From contig JBBPFI010000005.1 of NCBI GenBank assembly GCA_037974965.1, positions 496,001 to 560,000 on the forward strand: 64,000 bases of DNA. The letters run 5' to 3'. Shown in pieces: positions 50,039 to 60,600 of this stretch. The stretch is from Dacryopinax spathularia (lineage: Eukaryota > Basidiomycota > Dacrymycetes > Dacrymycetales > Dacrymycetaceae). Position 1 is the first letter of the stretch. Each line of letters starts with the position of its first letter. Under the pieces are notes generated by a model. The model saw only the letters and a program-made list of their open reading frames with translations. It was not told the origin of the DNA and did no database searches. The position numbers were made by a program, and so were the translations under genes.

Positions 50039-53000
50039 ATGTCGCCGAAGAAACCAGGACGCGATCGGGTTACTGGGACAGAGATGGCTCAAGGCCCGTC
50101 GACCCGAACGCGTCGGCGGAGTAGAGGTAATGCAAAATTGTTCAACCATACACTCTGCCTTGCTTAAGTACCGCAAAGATATTAATTCAGTTGACTTCGC
50201 TACATCTGCGCAGGCTTCCGCAAGCGTCCAGCCCACCGGGATGAGGACCGAGAACGACGGTTCCGATGACGAGATGGAATGGGAAGAAGTCGACGTGCAG
50301 GCACCTGGCACGCATCTCCAAACTCCAATAGAAGTCCAAATCGCACCCGTAGCAGGGCCGTCCACACCCATCGAAGTCAGTATCGGTCGTCAAAAGCGAA
50401 GTGAGGAAGACGTCCGGTAAGCTGCACCCAGAATGACCCCCGGTCGTTTTCTCATAGCACAAATTCAGAAAGAGAGCAGCTGCCAACGCGGAGCGTGGAT
50501 ACCGGATGGAAGCGCACAAGCTCCATACATTAGCCTTGTTGGCTAGTGGCCGTCTCCGAAATCGCTGGCTTAACGACCCTTTGCTGCAGGCGCGGCTCCT
50601 GTCTCTCACCCCGCTCCACTTGCAAAATGCATTCGCGGCCATCACCAAACGGAATCAACCAGATGTTATACGACGCGGGCGTATGTTCGAAACGGCCATT
50701 GGCCGGCTCAGCGCGTGGTGGGCGTCTATGTTCGAGATAGAGGCCGGTAAAGGCATTCGCAGCAGAACATGGGACGAACTCCAGGCTAGCAGTGGAGGGT
50801 CCGTCTCTGGTCGAAACGGGAAGCGGCGAGGATCTGCTGTGCTGCGTGACGATGATCCGATACGATCGACGAAGAGCCTCATGAAGCATGCACTGATGAT
50901 GAAGGGTTCTCGTGATATATCGGCCCAGCTCTTCACAGCTTTGATCCGCGCTCTAGGTGTGCCTGCCAGACTCGTGACAAGCCTTCAGAGTGTTCCTTGG
51001 CAGAGTGTCAAGAAGCCCTCTTCCGCCTCCCCATCCCCTCAGTCGGCGCGCCAGCGGTCAGTCACGACGCCGGCCGACAGCGACAACGATGGCTTCGCCA
51101 CCTCAACGTCGGAATCAGTGCGCTCGGCTACGACGATCGCAAAGGGCAAAGGCAACGTAATCAGAAACCAACCCAAACCTTCGATACAGAGCGAGTTGGG
51201 CTCTCTTCCAGATCCGGCGGAGCTCTCTGATTTTCCTGTCTACTGGGTGGAGGTGTTCTCCCGTCCGGATCAGCGGTGGTTGCCGGTAGATCCAGTCCGC
51301 GACCTGGTGAATGCGAAAAGGAAATTTGAACCAGATAATGCCGATCGTCGGAACAGGATGGTCTATGTCGTGGCATTCGAAGAGGGTGCGTAGCCACGTC
51401 ATAATTCACCCTCACGCATCGTCTGATATTGGTCAGATGGCTTTGCACGGGATGTGACGGCGAGATACACCAGGCAGTTCGGCGCCAGGGTAATGAAAGC
51501 GCGCCCTCCCAGCCGCCCGGGCTCCGACTGGTGGGAAGAAGTGATGTTGTACCTTACCCGCCCCTATCGATTGGTGAGTGTTCGATTACGTTAGTGCAAC
51601 ATGATGCTAAAGTCTGCAGCATCGCGATGATATCGAAGATGCCGAGCTCCATACCAACCAATCTGCAGAAGGGATGCCCAGCTCAGTTGCAGCCTTCAAA
51701 AACCACCCTCTGTGAGTCGGCTCGTGTTAGTCGCCAAGGCTATGCTCATGTCTCAGTTACGCACTTGAGCGTCACCTTCGGAGAGAAGAAACTATCCATC
51801 CCCGGAATCAAGTTGGTACTTTCCGTGGGGAGCCCGTATTTCCCCGCAGGTCCGTAGTTGCTCTGAAGACTGCCGAAAATTGGATGCGTCAGGGCCGCAA
51901 AGTCAAAGAAGGAGAGAATGCACTTAAGTCTGTGAAGCAGAGAGCGGTTACTTTGGAGAAACGACGAGCGCAGGAGATGGCAGAGCTGGAGGGCGAAGAG
52001 GTCACGCAGGGTCTATATGCAAAGTGGCAGACAGAGGTCTTCGTACCCGATCCGGTTATCGAGGTGCGTCGAAGCTTGTGACCCCTTTGGGCTCTGCTGA
52101 TCCTCAAAAGGGAAAAGTGCCCAAAAACGCCTTTGGCAATATCGATCTCTATGTTCCTTCAATGCTTCCACCAGGAGGCGTCCATCTGCCATGTATGTCC
52201 ACTACTGTGTTGGTTTGCATGCGCGCTGAAGAGGTTGAAGACAAGGGTATTGCGAAAGTGGCAAAAAAGCTTGGCTTCGATTACGCCGAAGCTGTTGTAC
52301 GTTCGAACATTGCATCCATCGTTAGGGCAGTGAGCTGAACGTTTATCAGGTCGGTTTCGAGTTTCGCAAGCGGCGTGCTTTGCCGATCTTGGAGGGAATC
52401 GTAGTGGCGAAAGAAAATGAGGAGCCGCTTTTGGAGGTAGATAAGGTGGTATGCGAGCTTTGCGGGAAACTGATCAGGGTATCGTAGGCATTCTGGGAGA
52501 CTGCCCATATAGCCGAGGAACAGGAACGAATCAAACGACGAGAAAGAGCGCTTAAACGCTGGGTTCGCCTAGTACAAGGTCTCCGTATACGGCAGCGGCT
52601 GCGCACCCAGTATTCGACCGATCGAAGCAAAGTTTCTGAAGATAATATGCAGGAAGAGGGTGAAGAAGGGAAGGCAGAAGCCGGAGGTTTCCTCACATCG
52701 ATCGCGGATATCATACAGCCTTATCAGCTGCCCAAAGCGATTTCATATGGAAGCGCTGATATCACGGATTGGACACAGAATCCAGAGGGATTCGGAGGGG
52801 AGGAGGAATGGAAAGGTCAGGGCCTCAGAACTGGGGTTGATGATCCCTCGTCTTCTGTTGGCTCGGATGATGAGCCATTGGATGCAGAAATAGAGACTCT
52901 GGGGGAGCCTAGCATCCGGGAAGACTTCCCTCCCTTAAAAACTGTGGCACAGTTGGCGGCGGAGGAGATGCACTCGTCTCATACCCTTCGAAATGGAAGC

Positions 53001-53309
53001 TCTGCGAACACTGCAAAAGTGGGGGACAATACCGCTACGTTTTCCACATCTCTGAAGAAATCTAAGCCGGCTGGTAGGACGGAGTCGTCGAGCAAACAAA
53101 GGAGCAGGAACAGCGTCGAGCTTCCAGAGGCACCTACTCATTCCGCCGAAATACGTGCGCGCAGATCTACGAAGGTCCTGCCGCCACCACCAAGCTCACG
53201 CACTCTTCGACCTCGCAAACATAAGACAGAAGATGTGATACGCGCGGAAACACAGATGGAGGATGCTGTAAGGCGAGCCGCTGAAGAAACCAGTGACGGG
53301 GAGGATTGA
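50039..53309 (+). CDS. RAD4: DNA repair protein Rad4/XPC
   Basis: A multi-exon gene of about 900 residues. Rad4/XPC recognises bulky DNA lesions and opens the duplex for nucleotide excision repair, with Rad23 as partner. Exons begin 50039, 50191 and about 50454. The N-terminus is basic ([18 protein letters not shown]), then acidic. The transglutaminase-like fold shows [18 protein letters not shown] and [21 protein letters not shown]. Beta-hairpin domains follow: [14 protein letters not shown] in the first, [20 protein letters not shown] in the second, and [20 protein letters not shown] in the third. The C-terminus is acidic and basic by turns, ending DGED. All borders tested have GT..AG ends; some short introns between 51300 and 52500 were matched only by eye. 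The stop lies 114 bp from that of convergent TRM61. Confidence 0.92.
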
Positions 53310-53422
53310 GATGGACGTTGTATTTCATGTTGCTGCATACAAATTAATCAAGCCGTTTCCCCACAACATGGTACATATCGGGAGGTCAACGCCATGTCGC
53401 GGTACGCCCTGATAAAGAGCTA

Positions 53423-54785
53423 CTATGGCGATCCAGCGACCATGCTGACAGGTAGCAGTGAGGCAAATGTAAGGTAGGACGTGTGCCCTCGTACCTCCGG
53501 CGGGGCTCTCGATACTACGACGGAGTCCTGCGAAAGAGGTTTTGCGGTTCTGTGCTCGCCGTTCTGCTCGTATAGTGCTGCGCAGTCATTTACAGCTGCA
53601 CTCGCCGAATCCCCGGACTCAGCCGGAGAATCGAACTCCTCTCGCTTCCTCTTCTGCCCCGCAAGGGAAAGCTCGATCTGCCGCAATCGGCGGGCCTCCT
53701 TTTGCACTTCTCCCTGCTTCAACTTCTCTACAACGGTCTCAATAGGTGACAATGGCACCTTTTGCACATCCGCTGGCCGCAATAACGTTTCGTACATCGA
53801 AATGTCTGGAACGGGGATCATTCAACGAAGATCACGACACGAAATCAGAGCACCGACCGCTGAAAGAGGACTCATTCAGCGCTGCCACGGTCCGTAGGAC
53901 TTGTTCCATACAAGGGCTGAAGCAACATATTCGGGCCACTCGATCCTTCTAGTTCCCCGAGTCAGTGAGGATTTCCGAGGGATGGGAAAACTGCCTTACT
54001 CTCAACGCTCTTCGAGCATGGGCAATAGCGTCCCATGGAGCAGGAAGGTCAAGAAATACTATTAAGATCAGTTTCCCGGGCGTTTCGGGTTTGCTAATTG
54101 GCTCACTGGCATCAACTGCATTGCTTAGACCAAAGCCATCCTTGCATACGTTACGATGTGAGATGCGTATGATTTCCGATAACCCATGGGCTTCGAACTC
54201 CTCTCTAGCAGAATGTATAAGATTGAATCGTAGTAGATTCTGTTGTTGTCACCTTGCACGGTTTACCCGGCTTTCGTGAAATTCAAATGTATGCAGTGCG
54301 CCCCGCTCTCCGACCGTACGGGCCAGAGAGTGTGAGAACGAGCCGGATCCCGTACCTGGGCAATCAGTGGGCGAGAGGAGAGGAGACAACACATTCTAGA
54401 CTGACCGGCTTCAATCACGGTGCTGCCTGGCTTCAGCTGCAGTAGAGCAGTGATGAATGCGATGTCTGCAACGTAAAGAATCTGCGTTCGATGCGGCAAC
54501 GCAAGAGTCCATAACTCAGGCGTGGGACGCAGCACATGGATGAAGCCGCGCCCGTTTCGGGATGATATCTTGGATCCATACGGTACTCCGACAAAGTCAG
54601 AGTGCCGATAAAAACCGAAGCGATTGTTAATTTCTTTGCCAGGAGTCACCACAACTGGTTGTAGGGCTTCTCGCGTCTACGCACGGGCCACGGCGTGAGA
54701 AAATATAAAGTCGTTATGGAAGGTTACTTACGAGCCACAAAATCACTGTGTCTCCTGATTCGATGTTTCTCTTTTTGCTCCACAT
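53423..54785 (-). CDS. TRM61: tRNA m1A58 methyltransferase catalytic subunit Trm61
   Basis: A minus-strand gene with exons beginning 54785 and 54676 and at least three more. Trm61, with Trm6, methylates adenosine 58 of tRNAs, including initiator tRNA. Family marks: the opening [57 protein letters not shown]; the SAM loop [13 protein letters not shown]; then [10 protein letters not shown] and the late [11 protein letters not shown], which includes the catalytic-site Asp-Leu-Pro. The last part, near [15 protein letters not shown] and ending [14 protein letters not shown], is also typical. A Lys/Arg/Glu helix ([20 protein letters not shown]) sits in it. The first intron was set with GTAAGT and GCGTAG ends, which rebuilds the conserved LTRE. 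Introns are 48-60 nt. Confidence 0.9.
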
Positions 54786-55125
54786 TGACCGAGTTCAGTC
54801 GTCTTTCGTAAATCAAGGATACGAATAGACAGTCATGGTGATCATACCGCCCGGTTCAAAATACGAGCAGATCCCTTGTGGCTGTGCTCTTGGGCGCCTA
54901 ATACCAATTGAACTCATGCCTGGCTTTCTTGGATCTGCAATGACACATACAAAAACAGAGGTATATTGCTAACGAGTGGACGGCCAAAATTTATCGGCCT
55001 GGTGCTATGCTACTGCTACGCTATATCAAGTAATGATACAACGTTTCCGATGCAGGGGATAGTTATTACCGCAGAGGCGAATTCAGACGACCAGTTCCAC
55101 GATAAAGCCCTTGTGACACACTATT
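54786..55125 (-). other. Intergenic, TRM61 upstream region
   Basis: About 340 bases between the TRM61 start and the stop of the next minus-strand gene. It must hold the TRM61 promoter and the 3' flank of the secreted protein gene. Nothing else is recognised; a tRNA-like GGTTCAAA string near 54855 does not fold into a cloverleaf. Confidence 0.4.
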
Positions 55126-56235
55126 CTAAAGGCTACCCAGGAGACCTGTAAGCAGGCTACCGAGACCGAGACCGTTGAGCAGCCCAAGCACGGAGGACAG
55201 GCCAAGGCTCTGAAGGAGATCAAGGACTCCCAGACCACTCAGGCTACGAGAGCTTGAGAATGGCAAGTGACGCAGGAGATAAGGACAAGTACTTACAGGC
55301 TGAGAACGGTGGCGAGGATGGCGGAAACAAGGCCGAGGATGGTGGCAAGGAGTGTGCTAGGAGGAGTTAACCATGAAACGAAAGGCTACGCGATTCCACT
55401 CACTCGACAGTGACGAGCAAGCCGGCAACCAGGGGGTCCGCAAGAATGCCGGCGGGTACGCCGTTCAGGGTATTTAGAACATCCTATGCGGAGTGTTCAG
55501 ACGCACAAGACATGGTGGAATATTCAAAACTGACCGCCAAAACACTTGCGACGAGCGCAGGAACGTCCCCGGTGAGCTCGGAGGCATTCACGCTGTTGAG
55601 AGTAGTGATAGCGGTGTTGAGCGCCGTGTTGACCTCACCCAAGGCGGCGGCAACGACGGGAGCGGTGATGGCCTCAGCGTCACCAAGAGGAACTAGGGAA
55701 TACCGTCAACGTCCTTACACCTTGCGCAGGTAGTCAGATACTCACTTTGAGCAAGAGCAGCGCCAACGTCTGACTTCAGAGTGGTGAAAACAGCCTGAAT
55801 CTGGCCTGTATCGCGACGGCCGATGACAATGTCCGCGTTCGCATCCGCAAGGGCAGCAGCCACCACGGGAGGAACAATGGCGATGGCGGCATCGACATTG
55901 GCGTCCACTGCAAGCGGTGTGCGCCGCTTCACATCGACAATTATCGGAGCGCTTACGTCGGCAGCAACAGCAGCAAGAACCGGCGGCGCAACCGCACCAA
56001 CGGCAACAGCAACACTTGGGTCTGCAACAACGACGCTGCGCTTGGAGACGTCTGCGAGGACGCCGTCCACGGTGGTGATCGCACCACCAAGAACGTTGAC
56101 GGCGGTACCAAGAACACCGTCAACGGTCTCAACGGCAGTGCCGACGACATCGGTGACCACGCCCCCAAGCTGAGGTAGAGGCGCCGCCATAGCGGAGAGG
56201 GTGAGGGTGAGGGCGACCAGCGAAGGGAAGAACAT
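55126..56235 (-). CDS. Secreted Ala/Val-rich repeat protein with dibasic sites
   Basis: At least five exons on the minus strand. The start at 56235 opens MFFPSLVALTLTLSAMA, a clear signal peptide with likely cleavage near AMAAP. A Val/Gly/Thr-rich stretch follows (VVTDVVGTAVETVDGVLG). Then three imperfect Ala/Val-rich repeats: ADPSVAVAVGAVAPPVLAAV, DANVDAAIAIVPPVVAAALA and DAEAITAPVVAAALGEV. The first two are preceded by SKR and VKRR, and GRRD stands before the next part, so Kex2-type proteinase could cut the precursor into pieces. The last exons are very hydrophobic and Gly/Leu-rich (LSGLGVLDLLQSLGLSSVLG, then LLTGLLGSL, stop at 55126-55128). No family is recognised. It might be a wall, surface or repellent-type protein, or a peptide precursor. 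Upstream in-frame ATG at 56349 is not favoured because the signal peptide begins at 56235. Confidence 0.65.
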
Positions 56236-57686
56236 TCTGGGTATGATGTAAGGAGTGGCTGCTGCAGGAATGAGCGTGAGAGGAAAGGAGGTGAAGAGGA
56301 ATGGAACTTGAGCTACAGATGCAGATACTGCGCTCTCAAACAGACGCATTTATAGGATGAGCGGGTGGGACTTTCGGCAGCCAAAGTAACCAGAAGACGG
56401 AATCGACTAAAGTGCAAGTCTTCAGGAAACCGCATAAGAAAAAGAAGCCTTTCGATCAACGGTAAACGGCATGCACTGTAAGCAAAGGCCGCCCTTCTGT
56501 TGCTGCAGTACCCCATGGCACATAGAAGTTGCGGGGAGTTGACGTCAGAAAGAAGTCTTTGTAACCAGGGTTCAGAGAAAAGCAAGAAGGGTTTCGGGGT
56601 CAGAAGTCCAGAAGTTCGTTTGCAGTCTGTTTGACAATGCTTCCGCAGATGGAGCTCCGCGAGGATACTTTCTTCTCTTCTCGCCCCGGAGGTGATGAGA
56701 GACGCAGCTGCGATGAAAATGAATGCAGAAGCAAGCGGAAGCGAATGCCATTGGCCATGCCATCCTGGTGATCTGCCACTAGTTACTCCTTCGCGTTCAG
56801 GCATGCTGTTTCCGTGGGAACAGCCATAGAAGGGTAAAATCCAAGAATTCCATCGGTATTCTTCTTGAAAAAGTCCCGTTGAAAAGTAGAAATCCGGTCT
56901 CTTGCAGATGGCGTTCGAAGTGAGTTCATCTCATTTACTGACGTCAGTTGAGCTTCTGCCAGAACATAACCGCCAGCTGAGGCCGTCCTGCTGCTCGCGC
57001 ATTGCCCTTTGGGGCTAGTTGCTGATTCGAAGGACGGATAATGGTAATTCTTCGCTTCTGACGCAGAAGGAAGTACCGAAAGGGTGCCGGATCGACAAGA
57101 CCTGTGTTCTATGCCGGCCAAGAAAACGGCGTCGCGATAATAGAGGTGCGGCATCAGGCCAGTAAATGATCGTGCTACTGTGCCGTAAGAGCAACCGTGG
57201 TGCCATGGTGTAAGGACGGGAAATCGAAAGTGCTCAAAGCGCCCCACATAGTTTGTGGTTGAAGTAGCAGAGTGTACGGGTACAGGCTTGTAAGGAGCGC
57301 TTGGCGACCAGTGCTGGCATGAATGGATGTGCTGACATAAGCAAAGGCGATGACGTAACTGTGAGGGATGTCGTGGTGTGTCCCTGATCGATAGTACTGA
57401 TCGCTCAGGTGGGAGTGAGAGAGCAGTGACTGTTGTGCCGGTCGGAGGAACGCTCAGAAAGGAGTCGGCATGATTCTATCCACTCAACAATACCCCTGAG
57501 GATTCCTTACTGACCATTCCAACATCCTCATCATCATCATCATTCCCTCCTCTCCTCCTCCTCCTCCCCCCCTTCCTCCTCCTCGTCCTCATCGCCCACT
57601 CCCCCCGACCCCCGTCCTCTGTCCCTTTCTATCCCCACTTCCCCCACTTCCTTTCTCTTTTCACGTCATCAAGCGAAACCTTAACA
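56236..57686. other. 1.45-kb divergent intergenic region before phospholipase D
   Basis: Holds the promoters of the secreted protein gene (-) and phospholipase D (+). Minus-strand open frames at 56313-56804 and 56783-57247 have no recognisable features or splice support. The end nearest phospholipase D is a long C/T tract. Confidence 0.4.
57523..57660 (+). repeat. Trinucleotide and pyrimidine-rich tract in the PLD leader
   Basis: About five TCA units (57528-57543) run into CTC/CCT-rich sequence that is almost pure pyrimidine to the start codon region. It is a simple-sequence tract of the kind often found in fungal promoters and 5' leaders, and likely to vary in length between strains. Confidence 0.7.
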
Positions 57687-60600
57687 ATGCCGTCACTTGC
57701 CGACATCGCTCATGAAGCACTCTCGAATGACACCCAACTTTACGAGGAGGAGGACAGCGATGAGAACTCTCAGTCTGCCCGTCAAGAATCAAACCACGAC
57801 TTTCCCCTCGAGCACGGTCCATCAACAGTAGGCGAGAACACCTTGAAGCCGCCCCTTCAGGCCTCGTCCGTACCGTTCTTTCGCCCGCCCGCCAAGACAA
57901 ACTCCCCGGGCCACAGTTTCGCCCCTCTCGTGACACCGAGCTCCCGCCGGGCCACCAATCGCAGCGTTTCTGCGTCCTTCTTTGACTCTGAACGACCCGG
58001 AAGCGACCTATACAACGACCCCTATAAGGGTAAATTTGTAAGCAACTCGTCCAGCTTTAGGGGTGCTTGGGAGTACAATAATGGAGAGGGGCGAGGTAAG
58101 GGGCGGCCAAGGGATGGAGGGGAGGGACTGTGGAAGAAATGGGAAGGCTTGGCGGACGGCTTCATACTTGAACATGCCCATGAGCACGAAGGCAACAAAG
58201 AAGATACTTCACATACTGTGGAAAAGAGTCAGAAGCAGCGGCACGCTGACCAACGTGAAGACGGGGAGGGACGACGGCAGAAGAATGTCCCTGAAACTGA
58301 GCACGATGCCGACGACGAAGGGGAGGGGGGTAAGGTCGAAGCTGTTGGCCCGCCAAGCAATGGCGATGCCCATCTGCAGCCTCCCAAGACCTCCCGGGCT
58401 GTGGGCTCTGGTCCTGTACAGCAAATTGGGCACCAACTTGCTCGCTATCACTCGCTGCCACAAATTCAGACCAGGCGAGAAGGGCAAGGTCGATCGGTGC
58501 TTTTTTCGAGGGGTCAACCTAACGGACCTCTGCGACCGCCCGCCAAGTCCACCCAGTCACGATGGCAGGTTCTCCGCTCCAAGCTCCTCGCTGCAGAGCC
58601 CAACAAACGCAGTCAGCCCAGCACCTTCCCGCTGCCACAGAGGCGCGATGCGCCGGCCTCCGCAGCCGGAGAAGAGACCAGTCTTCATGACGAATTACTG
58701 GCTGGACCTCTAGCAGGGCTCATGATGCGGATGTACTTCGAGCGCGACGAGCAAGGCCAGCGAAGGGTTCCGGTTTTCTTGCATCACCTAAAAATCCGCG
58801 TCAGCGACAGTATACATCCTTTACACAACACACATGCGGTCTTCAGGATTGAGGTACGCCCTTCCCTCCTCCAATATCTCCCATTCCCAAGGCTAATCAA
58901 AGTCCAGTGCGAATACGCGAACGGAGCATCACGCTGGGTCATCTATCGCGAGCTGCGCGATTTCATTTCCCTTCATACACATTACCGTGTTGCGAACGCC
59001 TATGCATGGGGCAACCGCGTGCAACTACCCGAATTCCCTAAGACGAGTGAGAGCCTCTGGCCTTTCAGCTGTGTTAGTCCCCTGAGCTCCTATTAGGTCT
59101 CCCTTACTTCAATCGCCTGCGAAAGGAGGCCCGGGAAAAGGGGTACGAGGTGACCCGTGCCGACTTTGCCCGCCTGCAGCGAGAATCGCTGGAGAACTAT
59201 CTCATTGGTCTCATACGGACTACCGTGCGTGGCTTACCTTGCCTCTCAACACGCAAGTATTGACAGTTTTCAGATGTTTCGCGCAGAAGCAAATCGCTTA
59301 TGTCGCTTTTTCGAAATTTCGACTTTGTCGGTTTCGCTCGCTCAGCGAGGCGGAGCGCAGGGAAAGGCCGGCATACTGCGCGTTGTGTCTGGGCACACGA
59401 GTCGGAAGGAGAAGGGTCATCATCTTATTGCTTGGAAGAGGAATCACGATCCCAAGTGGTGGCTCGTACGGGAAAGCTACCTTGTAGCGGTGGACACCAT
59501 TGCCGACGTAAGTCCCTTTGTGTCTCAGTAATGGCGATTTCCTCATACTTGTTCAGACCGACATCTATGATGTTTTCCTTTTCGATTCGGACTTCGTGAT
59601 TGAACGACCCAAACGTGTGTATCGGCAAGGCCTCAGCTTCTTGCATTTGTCGGGCGGCCATTCGCATCTTGAAGACGAGGAGGAGAACGATAATGACCAT
59701 CGTCATACGGACGCCGAGTCGGATGAAACCGATCTACCCCAAGCTGGACCGCGGAAGAGGCTCTTTGCCAAACTTCTGAAAGTACATGAAAATGGCAAGG
59801 TTGTAGAAAGGCCGGAAGGACTTCACAAGGACAAGGGGCTTTCGGACCCGCATACACAGCAGTCCCCCCGTCGTGACGCGCATGAAGAGCTGACAGTGGA
59901 TCCCTCAATACAGAAGGATCCGCGAACAATTAAGGAGAATGACAAGAAGAAGAAGAATAAGTCTACCGTGAGCCAGCACACGTTCTACATCCAGAATTCG
60001 CAGAGGCGGTTGAAGCTTGTTGCACGAAATGAGGCAAGTGACTACAATGTATTTTGTGAGCGCTCACTGAATCTGAGTGAAGCGACAAATGCATCAGTGG
60101 ATTGCCAGCATAGAAAGGATGGCTTCCAGATGTGTATGGAAGGGGCATAATCGTTTTGAGAGTTTTGCCCCTATCCGTCTGAACGTTGCGGCGCAGTGGC
60201 TTGTCGATGGTGTGAGTGCAAAATGGCCTTCATAAGGTGTTAATCTTATGTGCCCCTCTCAGCGCGACTATTTCTGGAACTTGAGTCGGGCTCTATTGCT
60301 GGCTAAGGAGCGCATCTACATTCATGACTGGTGGTTGTCTCCTGGTACAGTGGCTTGCCTTCACACTAGCACTCTTTGACAGGCTTGGTGCAGAGCTATA
60401 TCTGCGTCGGCCAAACAAGGAACATTATCGTTTGGATCAGATATTAAGAAAGAAGGCACGCGAAGGGGTAAAGATCTACGTCATTCTCTAGTGAGCCTCT
60501 TTGAGACATGCCTTTTCACAAACTAACGATCATGACAGCCAGGAGGTTTCCAGTCGAACAACACCGACGGGCAGCAAGTAGGTCGTGCTGGTTTACTGAC

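Noticed and set aside
54830-54950. tRNA-like sequence with GGTTCAAA
   Set aside because: No acceptor stem or anticodon arm can be paired around it on either strand.
56313-57247. Two minus-strand open frames of 154-163 codons
   Set aside because: No motif, no signal peptide that fits, no splice partners; they lie in a promoter region between two divergent genes.
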